A stretch of DNA of 64,000 nt from Taeniopygia guttata (taxonomy: Eukaryota > Chordata > Aves > Passeriformes > Estrildidae): assembly GCF_048771995.1 (NCBI RefSeq), contig NC_133036.1, forward strand, positions 16,275,001 through 16,339,000. The letters are read 5' to 3'. This document shows positions 1 to 11,999 of the stretch, piece by piece; the stretch's first letter is position 1, and each line of letters begins with the position of its first letter. The notes under the pieces are model-generated. The model did no database searches, was not told the DNA's origin, and saw nothing but the letters and a program-made list of their open reading frames with translations. The position numbers were made by a program, and so were the translations under genes.

Positions 1-3000
1 GTAGGCAAAGGAAAACAACCATTTTCATAGGATTCTACACCTGTACCATCCTGCCTTGGAGAAGAACCATAAAAGTAGCTGGATCTTTTTTTTTTTTCTT
101 TATGCAGTAGCTAACCATGCTCTTATTCACTTGAAAAATGAACCAACAACTTTCTGTAGCTGTTAGCTGTGCATTCCTTGAAGACATCCTCAGTTTGCCC
201 TTTTTCAGCTGGGTAATTTGCACTGGATTAAACTCTCCTGTGGATTCCCCTGGTCTGTGGTTTGTCACAGCAGACCACTGTGCTTCCTTTGGAGCCATTT
301 CACCATTCTAATTAAATTTGTGGTTAGGCTTATTTAACTGTTATTTGCTTCATAGAATCAAACATTTAAGAGTTTGGTGTCTGATCATGAGTGCACTAAA
401 AGTAACTGCTTGACTTAAACAAAAAAAGGAAGTTTGTTCTGTGGTTTGAAGTGCAAACATTATTCCCAATTTCACCAGTCACTACACATTTTAATAGAGT
501 GGTATAACTGCTACAATAAATGCTTAACTCTAAATTGTGCATTTTTAGAAAGGAGACCTGTTCAGGGGAGTTTTTTGTGTTTCAGGGTAAAGGTTGAAAA
601 GTTATTTAAAAATGTAGACTGAAGTAAAAGTTATAATATTTTGATTGAAGTTGATTTTTGGTTTGAATGGAAACATCTCAACCGTTCTCTTAAAACTCTC
701 AGAAAACTGTCTCGCTCATGTTTTGGGGTGGTTTTCTCAGCCCTTGGTGTTTCATGTCAGAAAAATAAGCAGTTTTTTTTGTTATACTAACACTATTTTA
801 ATACCTATCTAAAATTTTCAGAAATATTTCAAAAATCCTGTTGTCTTAAAACACTTATAAACTGGTTATTTGAGAGACATTTCCCAGACCTGGCTTGAGG
901 CTCAGCTGTTTGCATTCAGGTGATTGTTGGCACTGTGAGTAACTTGAAGTTGGAATGATTTTTTTTTTTAATGGAAAGAAACAAATCCATAGTCTTAAGG
1001 AGTAGAGAAACCATTCTAATGTTCATTTGGTTTAAAGGATGGAAGGAAACAGGCTTTGCAGTTACTAAAAAGAGCTGTTTATACATAAAGTTATGATCCT
1101 AGGAGCTCACTAAAGCCCATACACTATTTTTCCATCTCTAATGTGGGATTTATCTGTTTCTTGCAATTGAGTTTTAAGTGATAATATTGTATTTGTGATA
1201 ATATTGTGCAGAGAACTGGAATTTGGATTAATGGTGAGGACAGTCCTTAGAAGAACTGCAGACTGAAGCAAAGCTGTGGGAAGCTGGAAGAATGGCTCCA
1301 AGGATGGCAAAGCACTCAAGGAGACCAGATAAAATGATTGCTGCATTCCAGACATGTTGCTTAGTTTGGCATCTGACATTTCCTCAGAGACAAATAAGTT
1401 CTATAATAGCCACTTCAAGAAATGGACCACAGCATGCAGGAAAAAGAGATTGAAAGAAGGTTAAACTCAGTATAAAACACATTTTAAATGATGCAGATTT
1501 TAGTTCACCATTCCTCTTGCAATCAAAAAATTCTTAAGATGTGAACTTGCTTAATTAGACATATCTACATGAATTAATATTTTATCTACTGTAGACAGAA
1601 GTGATCACACGAACCTCAACAAAATACCCAGAACTGATGAAAAAACTCTTATTGTGCAGTTCTTACTGGGCAAGATAGATTTTTACATTTATTCAGTGAC
1701 TCTGACTGTGTTAATTTTTTGTTGGTCCATATTTATTGTCCACCAAAGTGGACTTGTGGCTGTTCTCTCATGACAAGATGTAAGGTTATTACTTAACCAG
1801 GTTTATTTTTTTTTTCCTAAGCAAGTGGATAGATCCCTGCAAGTTGTGTGCTATTGGAAATTATCTAAGGTTTGAAACCTGAACTTTACTTGCTGCCCTT
1901 GTGAACTGCAGGCTACAGAAATGAGATGGAATGATCCATTATTTCTTAGTTTGGTCATTTAGGTTTTGGTTGTTTTGGGGTTTTTAAAGCTTTTTCAGGT
2001 ACTGTTTGAAAGGAATCCAGTTTGTGTGATTGTTGTCTCAAGCCTGTCTCTTGATAATAAATATGATTAGGTCTTATCTGTGCCTCTTTATTTGTTTTTT
2101 TTCTGTCATTTACAGTTGTTTTTAGCAGTCTGTACATTGCTCAAACAGCACCAGGTGTCAGCTCAAGCATTTCTACTTGGGCATATCTGTGTCATCTGAT
2201 CTCCCAGGGCAGGGACATCAACAGGGTTTACAACATTTCTGTGAAGTAGATGTTTTGGAAAAGTGGGCTTGCAATCTCTGAAGCTACTTTAAGTAAGTTA
2301 TTTGACTTTGTTGTGTCCTCACAACGTGCTGCAGTTGAATTACCTGGAGTTACACACAGCTGGTGCTGCTGGGCAACCTTATCACAGTTTCTGGATGGTT
2401 CTTTCCCTCTGTGCAGCAGTTAAAATGAACACTGTGTAGTGAAGCATCCCTCTACTGATTTGTTTTTATTAACATGGCCTAGAACAGTGATAGTCAGTAT
2501 CATTAAATATTTTTATCCTTCTTGGATAAAAGTAACAGAGTGGATATTAATTGAACAAATAAAAAGGCTTTATGAAACATTGTTGTATAGATATCTTATG
2601 GATCTACTTGTTGAGCAGGCATTGAATCAGTTCACCTGTGATATGCTGCACAACCCTTGCAGCAATTGCTATGCTGGTGTGGAAAAAAAATGTATATGCA
2701 AGTTATTTCTCAAGACAAACCTCTCATTTACCATCTCAAGACAAATGTATTTCTTTGTGAAGCTTTAATAATGTTACTAGCTTTTTTATTGTCATTTTTA
2801 ACTCACTGAAGAAAGCTTCTTCATGCAACAGACTTCAGTGAAGCTGTTTGCATAAGAGTTATAGGAGCAAAAAAGTAGGATTAGAAACTTTCTTACTAGA
2901 ATAAATACTCTAAGTTTGGGTTGGGTTTTTTGTTTGTTTGTTTTTGTTTTGTTTGTTTTGGTTTGTTTTTTTTTCCTCTCTAAGCAATTATTTTATTGTA

Positions 3001-6000
3001 GTTCCTTGAAGCCTTTTTCTGGAAAGAGTAATTCCATCATGATAATTCCCATATGTTTTGTAAAAAGAAACAGCTGTCTGTACTCAATTTGTTTCAACAA
3101 TGTGCATTTAGATATTCATTGTATTAGAGTGGACACAGGTATGACCTGTGTCTTCATGCCTTGTAAATAAATGCTTTTCTGATTTTCTGGTCAATTCCAT
3201 GCTCTAAGCCTATCTGAGAAACCATCCTGTTGAAATCTTAACTGACATGTTTTCTTTCCTGCCTTTTTATAACATTTCATTGGTCTAGGTCTTGAATTAT
3301 AACACATTCCTCAGTCTGATTTATTTTGTTATTTTATTTTTAAAACTGTGTCATCACCACAGTGCTGCTAACAAGTACAGAGTAAAAAAGAAAGGAACCT
3401 AGAGCTTTTCTTCAAACTGTCTTCCAAACCTGGCAACACCAAGCAGGAGACTGGCATTGGCACATACTGTTCTCCAGATATTCTCCAGGGTATGCCCAGT
3501 GTGAGGAGTCCCTGATCTGTGTAAAAATACTGCAACCAGCTCCTTTGACTATTTCCCTGGGGAATCTGAAGCCATAGGGAAATTTTGTCTAAATTCTGCT
3601 GCATTCTGGCCATCTGGGTGTGGGGGTGTCCTGTTGGAGCCACCCACTCTGGGTTACACTGGTTTCTTGCTGTGAAGACTCACATGTCTCATTGCCACAT
3701 AATGAGACACAGCTCACGTTTTCTGTTGCCTTTTTCAGAGAAGAGAATGTTTCTGTTCTGAGAATTGCACTGGATTTTCCTTCAAGTGTTTCTGAAGGAG
3801 GAGGACAAAGGCCTACACTGCCATGTAGGCTGATTTCCCAAGCCCACATTTATCTGGCAATAAATATTTGGACAGGAGTAAGATGATGTTGTGAAATTGA
3901 ATCTTGATACCTCAACAGATGGTAATACGCAGCCTAAATATGAGGTGAGCACATCAGATGTTTTACTTGACTCTGAGAAGAATATTTATGAAGTTATATT
4001 CTATCTAAAAAGGAAATACCTAAATTCCTTTGCTAATCTAGATTTGTGCCACATTAACTTTCAATGGCAGACAAGATCTCTGTTGCACTCTGATGTAGAT
4101 TATTTGTTCTCCTGAGCAGGAGGCATGTAAAAAGTAGCAAAAGGGAATAAGCTCCTGTTGAATTTACCAGACAAGCTGATAAATTTTATGTGAAAAGGGA
4201 GACTGGAAGTATAAATATGTTCTAGATCCTTCCCATGACAGGCTATGGAAAATTTATTACAAATGGAGTCATAAAGCAGGAATAATCTTCCCCATGACCT
4301 CACTGTGACAAACTGGCTTTCTAATTCTTGCTGAGTGCTGATTATTACTTGGCTAACATTCTGAGCTGAAGATGAAGCATATGCTAAGTTGCAAGAATTC
4401 TTACAAATAGGCTGAACTAATTCCAGAAGGGCAATTTTAAATACACATTCATGCTTTTTACTTGGAGTATTTTTTCTTAAGCACATGAGTAGATCCACAC
4501 ATGCTGAAAACCTTAAGGCAAACAGTATGAATGCACTTGCTCATTTATGCATTGTGCAGTGCCTGGTCCAAGGAAGCAGTGGGATTACTGGGATTGGTCA
4601 CAGGCTAGGAAAGGCACTCACATTAAACACCTTTTGGAGGTGATAACACTTATAAACTTGCTTCAGTTTTCATTAGCTCAAAGAGAATGCTGCTGGTGAA
4701 GGCAGCTCACAGATACGTAGCTATAATATGAAGGAGTAGAGTTAAGGGTTTCCTTGTTGAATTTTATCACCTGTGGGAAGCATTTGAACTATGTTTATGG
4801 AGGCTTTGCTCATGGAAAGAGACAAGGATCCTGCTTCTCATAGTGCAGCTGCTGTGGGTACATCTACAGTGCTTTCAGGGGTTTAGGGAGAGCTACAGCG
4901 ATCTCTCAGGCAGAATGAGAATGTGATTAATTGAAGCATTTTGCCATTCTTCATGCAAGGTTTCCCCTATGGATCATCCTGAATACTCCACCATGACCTG
5001 AATTAAGCTAAAGGTACTTCTGGTGTGTATTTGCCCTTCAGCAAAGAGTCCCCAGAAGTGTCTGACTGTAACCAGAGCATCTCCTCTCCAGACCAGAACC
5101 AAAGCCAGCCCTTCTGGTGTGCCTGGCACAGTCTCTGCACTGCTGGGGTTTCCACTGACACATTTTTAATCCAGCAGGCAGCTCATGCCACTCAGATCTA
5201 CAGAACAGTTGTCTCATGGTTCCACCCTCCCTCGTGTGTCCCATGATGTGCTTTTCCAGCCCCACCTTTCCCCAATTCCTCTTACACAGCAATGAGCTCC
5301 AGCCACACAGCACCTCAACAAGGTCTTTGTTCCCATGTTTTCAGGGGCTGCTAGTGGCAGCCTTTTGTAGCTCTGTTCCACAGCCCTCCTGATGTGCAAC
5401 AAGGGGAAAAAAGGAAAAAAAAAATTCCAGATAACTTCTACTGAGCAGCAATGATAGCCCACTTTCGAGGCTGGCTGTTTATAGCATTTCTTCTAATAGT
5501 GTCCAAAAAAAATGTATAAAGGAAGGAATTATAATTCCTTTTCTAATAACCTAAGCAATTTCACGTGCTTATGACATAAGACCTTCTCCAGAAGTTATTG
5601 TGCATCTTCCCACAATTGATTTCTGTGATGCAACAATTCACTGCTGAAATTAGGACCACTGAGGCAGATCAGTGGAGGGAATTGTCTCACATGGAGAGTG
5701 TAAAACATCAGTGGAATAAACAAGTACTTCTTTTAAGTTCTAGATGAGCTCTGGGAAGTTTTTCTTCTATGAAGTTTCACAGACAGCCTGAATGTAAATC
5801 ACTTAAGTCTGTGAAAATGGAGACTGAGGTTGGGCTTTTTTTAACCTCACCAATTCTATGAGACATTCTTCAAAACTAGGTAGGCTCAGCATTGAGCAAC
5901 ACTGACAGAAAAAAATTCCATCTGCAGGCTCAGTAGCGGGGTTCATTGTCTCTGTCCTCTGAGCACTGAAGTTTTATCAATGCCAGCACACCACTCATGC

Positions 6001-7952
6001 AGGCAGTGGTAGTGAACAGCAGCTCTATCCAAGCTTCTCAGGTGGATCATCCTTCCTCCTGTTTTACAAAAACTGTGACAGCTTCATGTCTCAGAGGTTA
6101 ATTTAATGAAAATGGAATAAATCATTTTTTTCTAGCAAGTCATCCAGCGAATATAAGGGTATGTTTCTTGTGGGTTTGATATGACTTTGCCCCTCCGGCA
6201 TGTCCTGCCTGCAGAGTATCTCTTCCCAGCACATGCTGCATTGCTGTGATTGGTGCAGCTCAGCTGATTCTGTCAAAAAATTCAGGCAAATCTTAATTAA
6301 ACTTGTGTTCTTGTGTATCTCGTGTTCACAGGACAACAAAACCATAAAAACATAAACTCTATGCTTTCCTGCTACCATTGGTTACTCTGCCACTTGCTGT
6401 CAGCATGTCAGATTTGAAAAATTAAAGCATAGTAGAAGAATTTTCAGTAAATGTTTAATTTAATAGGCCTGGCAATGTTCTGTCAATGCACAATGTGACT
6501 CCTGTAAAATGGCTTCACTCTGACATCAGAGGTTAATTTCTAGTATTTCCATGCTTCAAGTTCCCAGCAGCTTCAGCTGTATTCCCATGTTCTTGCCTGC
6601 CCTTAAAATTAAAGAATAAACCTGAAGTTAGTTCATTAGGGATAGATACAATAATATAATCCAAACTCGGGGTTATGAAAGACTTATAAAGGAATGTTCT
6701 GTAGTTAAAGATCTTGGGAAGCAAAAAAATCCACCAAAGTGTCCTGTGCAAGAGAATTCATGGCTGTAGTTTTGCCTTTGTCTACTTAGGGTATTTTCCA
6801 GAGGCTTTGGGGGATACCACATTTCACTTTACAGGGGCTGTTCACAGGAGATGATGGAACAGTTCTTTCTAAATTACAGGACCCTGGAGAGGTATTTTTA
6901 CTTTGAATCATTAAAGGTTAAACCCATAATAACAGATATTCAATCAAGTCCTGCCCTTATTTTCAAACCACAGAAGAATGGATGCAACTTAATGGTTATT
7001 CATATGAGAAGTCTGCTATTTTTCCAGGGGTACAGAAAGCTGGTTGGCTTTCAGTTCCTTGGATCCTTTCCCTCCCTGACAAGATCTTTCACTTTATAAA
7101 GCAGAGCAATGGTATCAAATAAATTATCAAATGAACAGAAACCCTATTACAAAACCACAGCTATGCCTGAACCTATCACCACAAGTGTCAATTCTGCAAA
7201 ATCTTGCAAATTGTCTTACGTTCTTGTAATTCTAATAATATCTTGTGGCCATTAAGGGCACTCTGTGGGGTGATTTTGTGACACGGTTGGGTCAGAACAG
7301 AATGTCATGCAGGAAGAAAAACAACAAGCTCTGTATCAGGCTTCACAGAGCAGTGTTCCACCAGAGCAGGTGTCTGTAAACAGGAATGGGGCTCGCACAC
7401 TCTCCGAGACTTTAGATACATATTGGGAGCACACAAACACATTCCTCCAAGGGTTAGGTACTTGGGAAGACTTTTCTAGGGATCATCACGGAAAAGATTT
7501 TAAATACACAGTGTAGAAATTAGCATCATAAATACCTGATAAAAACGTATTTGTACATTTAACATAGAGGAAGTATATTTTACACATCCCCAAGAAGCAA
7601 TATATTCTTCATGGTCTGACAGGGATGAAAATTTTCCTTGTGCTTCAGGTGAGTAACAGCAAGAATGATCCATGCAGGCAGGAATCTCAGTGCAGCCATG
7701 GCTTCAGAGCCAGAGGAACTGCTGCAGGTCTGAGAGTTTGATAGCTGCAATTACTTGTATGACACTTAATACAATGGCACTGAGCAGCTCTCCCTCTTTG
7801 GACAAATTAAATACAACTCTTAATGTAATGCCATTACTTTTCTCATAAATAAAGAGAAAGTCTTGTGAATTTTGCCAGTAAGTTTTGTGTGGATATCTGT
7901 ACGGAACTGGAGGACTCATGAAGGCTATGAAGACTGTCCATTTAAAGAACCT
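1..7952. other. Intergenic sequence downstream of ADAMTS18
   Basis: No gene, RNA gene or named transposon recognised on either strand. Short open frames here have no start context, splice partners or familiar motifs. Contains a T/G-rich low-complexity run (2,914-2,974) and an 18-bp perfect palindrome at 5,523-5,540. A neighbouring-gene exon cannot be excluded by eye. Confidence 0.6.
2914..2974. repeat. TTTG-type low-complexity repeat
   Basis: Irregular TTTG/TTTTG units ending in a T-run. Confidence 0.9.
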
Positions 7953-8539
7953 TGTTGCCACTGCCTGCCAGAGCCCAGGCTAGCTCGCTGGTGTTCCAGA
8001 GCAGTGGCGAGCGTGGGGAACTGCGCTGGCTGCGGTGAAGCCACAGACAGAACCTCAGAGCTCTCACAGCTCCAGCCTGAGAAGCAACACTCCAAGGCAG
8101 CAAGGCAGGAACTGGGTGAAGAAGCAGAAGACACTCTCTAGGTCTTGAAGTTCCAACCGGTTTATTGAAGGGATCAGGATGCAAAAAGAGGAGCCACCAT
8201 TCCAACAACATCAAAGCCACCAGGACAAGGAAAACCCCAGGCACCACGGGATTATAAAGCCTCACAAAACAGGGGGTGGGTACAACAAAACAGCCAATAA
8301 GGTAACACTTGGGGTAGAGTTTTGGGATTACAACCAATCCTGGCAGGGGGAGGAGAGAAGACTCAGTTAGGGATTGGTTCAGTGAGCAAATGACAGGGAA
8401 CTTTCCAGAACAAGGGCCAGGGTTGCCTTGACAGGCAGGGAGGGGTCTGGAACAAGGGGAGGGGACACCTTGAGGAGCAGCTGGAAGAGTGGGTAACACT
8501 TAGGGAGAAACTAACTTGGGGAAAACATGGGAGACAACA
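7953..8539 (-). mobile_element. Solo LTR, about 587 bp, minus strand
   Basis: On the minus strand it begins TGTTGTCTCC and ends GGCAACA, matching 5-bp inverted ends TGTTG...CAACA. It has a TATA-like box (GCTTTATAAT, at 8,251-8,260) and AATAAA at 8,161-8,166, 90 bp downstream, followed by a GC-richer U5-like part. No target-site duplication could be found at these ends, so the exact borders are provisional. It overlaps long spurious open frames. No internal viral genes adjoin it. Confidence 0.75.
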
Positions 8540-10924
8540 GAATATACCATTTAACCATAAAACTGAATAAAATAGACTCAAACCACAGCACCTTGTGTGT
8601 ATTTAAACAATAGCTGGATGCAGATTGTTGGATAAAGTTCCTTGCTGTACTAGAAATAAGATTAAAAATAAGCAAAAAACCCAGCATGGGGGAAGAGAAC
8701 TCCCAGCTCTGAGCTGGAAACCTTAGAGGCTGTGGAAGTGACTGGCAGAAGTTCAGGCCCAAATGTCATGGCAGCACATGCAAGTGCTGAATTCCAGCAG
8801 TAGGGAAGTGCTGGGTAGCAGTGGCCATTTGGGAGACACTTGTGGGTGACCTCAGGTGGAGAAGGATGCTACTGCAGTGGAGATACTTCAGAAGGTTTAT
8901 GGGCTGTGTTGTAAGTCTGTCCAATACCTGGAACTTAATACTTTAAGTTACAATTTGCCAGACTTCTTGCCTTAGCGTTTAGGAACCAATCAACAAACAA
9001 AAAACCATTCAAAAGTCATTGCAAGATCTAGAATGACCCCTTGAGATGTCAGATAAAACACTGCTGTGAACACAAGCCATTCAGGGCCAGATTGATGCTT
9101 GTGACACTTAATGCTGTTTAAACCCATAGCAAACACATTAAAAAATATCAAATCAAGAGCCTGTGCTTAAAAACGCCCGGGGTCAGGAAAGGAGAAATCC
9201 CACAAGAAAGAACTGCAGGACTTTGCTAACTATGACAACCAATATCTGTTATGCTGGATTAAATAATTCTAGCATTTGTAAATAACTCCTTACAGGAAAC
9301 TGGGTGTCCATATAATTTCAATTCTCAAGGAGTAATAATTTTACTGTAAACTATTAATGTCTGTGGCTGGGAAATGGGGAGGTGGAGGAATGTGCTTTAG
9401 AGATGCCCCAGTTCTTTAGTGCCAACACCTTAAATATCTGAGCTGTAAGTGAGACACTGAAAAGTGCCTGTCTCTTGTCTCAGCACTGTCACAGAACACC
9501 ACGGCAGCAAATCCCTTCCTGTGCACAGAAAAGAGGAAGAAGGAAGTTTGAGGAGGCAGCAGCCTGAATTTGTCAGGATCTCTGCAGATGGGGTGAACCC
9601 GCCTTCCCTCTGGGAATGCCCTCAGGCTCTGCTGAGTTGCCATCAGGATTTAGTCCCTCTTGCCCACCAAGGATGGCAGAAAGATCTGAGTTCAGACCCC
9701 ACTTACTGGGCTAAGAGCACACCTGGCTGTGGGAGGATAGAGGGGCTGTAACTCTCCTCTGGAATGAATAAATAAGTACTGTTTCTGCTTCTCCACAGAT
9801 TTGGTGTGGAACCTCTGTGCATATGTGCAGCTTCTACACAGTATCACACCATATGTGCAGAGCAGCTCTCTGGGGTACGGAAAGTAAGAAATCAGTAAAT
9901 GGCCCCAGCCTCACATGTCTGGGGCATTCAGAACCAGAGATCTGAGGGCTGGAGGACAGCAAATTCTTAAGGAAGACAGAGAAACTGGGACACAGGAGCA
10001 GCAAGCCGTATGAAAGGGAGAGGAGGGGAGCACAGCATGGCACCCTAGTGTGACTGAGTGTTTTTTTGAGAGCTGAGCCATGTGAGCCAAGGAGGATTTT
10101 GAGTGAGACCTAATTAAAATCATCTGGCCCTCATGAGAGAGATTTCTTTTCCTTGCAATTATTTTTTATGTGTGCCAAGGATATTTAATTGGGCATGCAG
10201 AGCTGATTTTTCTAAGAGGAATTCAGAACACATTCATAGCTATTTTTAATATGTTATTACATTGTTAGACTTGGGGATTACAAATACTGCAAGTCCGTAA
10301 GAACAAAGAAACTGTATGGCTAAGTCTACAGCAGTGGATCAGGATTGACATGATCTGCAGCCCAGGCAGTTATCTGTTGGTAGAGTTTTGGAAGGCAATA
10401 AATATCTAAGTAGAAATTCTACAGCATTCCAAACAGACTATCATCATCAGGGTTTGTCTCTTCTATGACCTACTGACCCCCTTGCACCCAATCAATGGCA
10501 TATTGAAACTGGATGGAACTTTGGAGAACCACAATTTTGACAACGTTTTCCACCAGTATTTTAATTTTTTGTTTCAGATTATTTTTAAAAAATTCATTTC
10601 AGTGATCCCATTTATAACTAGAGACCATCTGGGAACTTCATACCAAAAGGCAATTTAGTGAGCAGTGGTTAATAGGTAACCACTAGACTGATGAGGTGCT
10701 GACTCTGGCTGCTTCATTATAATTCCACACATTCTGTGTCCTTCTAGGACAAGGATAAATTTGCATGTTGTGGCTCTGTGAATGCCCAGAGCATGAGACA
10801 GTAAATGTGTAGCTTTGTCAGACATCTCCCTGAAGTAACTTTGCACAAGCAAACTCCAAAACTCATACCTGAATGTTTTTTCTATAGGTCCTTATGGTTA
10901 ATGGCTTTTTAATGGCTTTTTCCT

Positions 10925-10966
<42 letters not shown>

Positions 10967-11152
10967 CATAGAGCTGGAATTCAGCACACACAAGTAGCAA
11001 ATGCAAGTGCTGGTTTTGAGGTGAACTGGGCTCACAGGTTCTCCTTTCTTGAAAGACTTCCTGCTAATTTCACATCCACAGACAAATTTGGCTTAGCAGA
11101 AATGGCCCAACACACTCCAGCAATGAAGCAGGCTCTTTGTGCCCATCCCCAG
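8540..11152. other. Intergenic sequence, unassigned
   Basis: Between an LTR and a CR1 fragment. The only distinct feature is a 39-T run at 10,928-10,966. No coding or RNA gene is recognised. Confidence 0.6.
10928..10966. repeat. T homopolymer, 39 bp
   Basis: An uninterrupted T-run directly followed by catagagctgg. It could be the reverse-strand tail of a retrocopy, but no parent sequence is recognisable beside it. Length is prone to sequencing and assembly error. Confidence 0.95.
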
Positions 11153-11312
11153 GGACACTGCTGGAGTCACCATCCCTGGAAGGATTCCAAAACTTGTGGA
11201 TACAGCGCTTGACAACATGGTTTAATGGTGAACGTGGTGGTGGTGCTAAGCTGACAGAAGGATGTGGTATTCCTAGAGGTCTTTTCCAACATTAATGATT
11301 CTATGAATCTCT
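11153..11312 (+). mobile_element. Older CR1 LINE 3' end
   Basis: Recognisable by gtcaccatccctggaagg, tggtggtggtgctaagctga, then agaggtcttttccaac and aatgattctatgaat. More diverged than the two intronic copies, so probably an older subfamily. Located in the sequence downstream of ADAMTS18. Confidence 0.8.
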
Positions 11313-11424
11313 ATCCCTCCAGACTTTGTCCCCTTTTTTATATAGCATGATGTCCATCATGTCCTGTTTTCAGTCAACAGAAATGTTTTGATTTAGCAAT
11401 GGATATGTAAGAAAAAGGTGAGAT

Positions 11425-11468
11425 GTATATATATATATATATATATATGTATTTATGTATATAAATAA
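11425..11468. repeat. TA dinucleotide microsatellite
   Basis: About 12 TA units followed by a degenerate TA/TTTA tail. Confidence 0.92.
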
Positions 11469-11932
11469 ACCCATACACATATACTTGTTCCTGAACAAAA
11501 TTCTGAAATTCACTTTAACCTCAGACATGTTTTTCAATACTTGAACTCTCCCCCAAACATTACCTTCAAAAAATCATAGAGGGATGATAAATCTCACATC
11601 TCAGTAACTGAAGCACCCTTCTGCTCTGCTACTGCCCTGAGTGAGGCAAAGCCCCTCTGCACTCATGGCAAAGTTTTGGCAGTGTTTTAGGACTGTTTTA
11701 GTGCTGTATTTGTAGAGTAACTCCAGCCTCTGTGAGAATTCACGGGATTTCCTTGGAGCTGTTGTTCCCTCGCTACACTCACTAGGTGGCTGTCTAAGAA
11801 CACGGATGGGCTGTGCCCTGCTCTGCTCTTGCTGCCTTTCCCACTCGGGCACTGGAGAGCTCCCTGTGCCCAGCCATGGCAGGCTCTGGCTACCAGATCC
11901 CTTTGTTAAACCAGTTTTGTTCTCCAAGGCAG

Positions 11933-11999
11933 AATTATATCATTATTATCATTATTATATTATATTTTTATTATATATATTATTATTATGTATTTATAT
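11933..11999. repeat. ATT/AT-rich simple repeat
   Basis: Interspersed ATT and AT units with almost no G or C. Confidence 0.9.

Noticed and set aside
35..298. An 87-codon minus-strand frame near the window start, possible neighbouring-gene exon
   Set aside because: Contains a run of Lys codons from a T-tract, and no motif or splice frame could be established.
7942..8499. A 185-codon minus-strand open frame
   Set aside because: It lies almost wholly inside the minus-strand LTR, crossing its TATA and poly(A) signals, so it is fortuitous.
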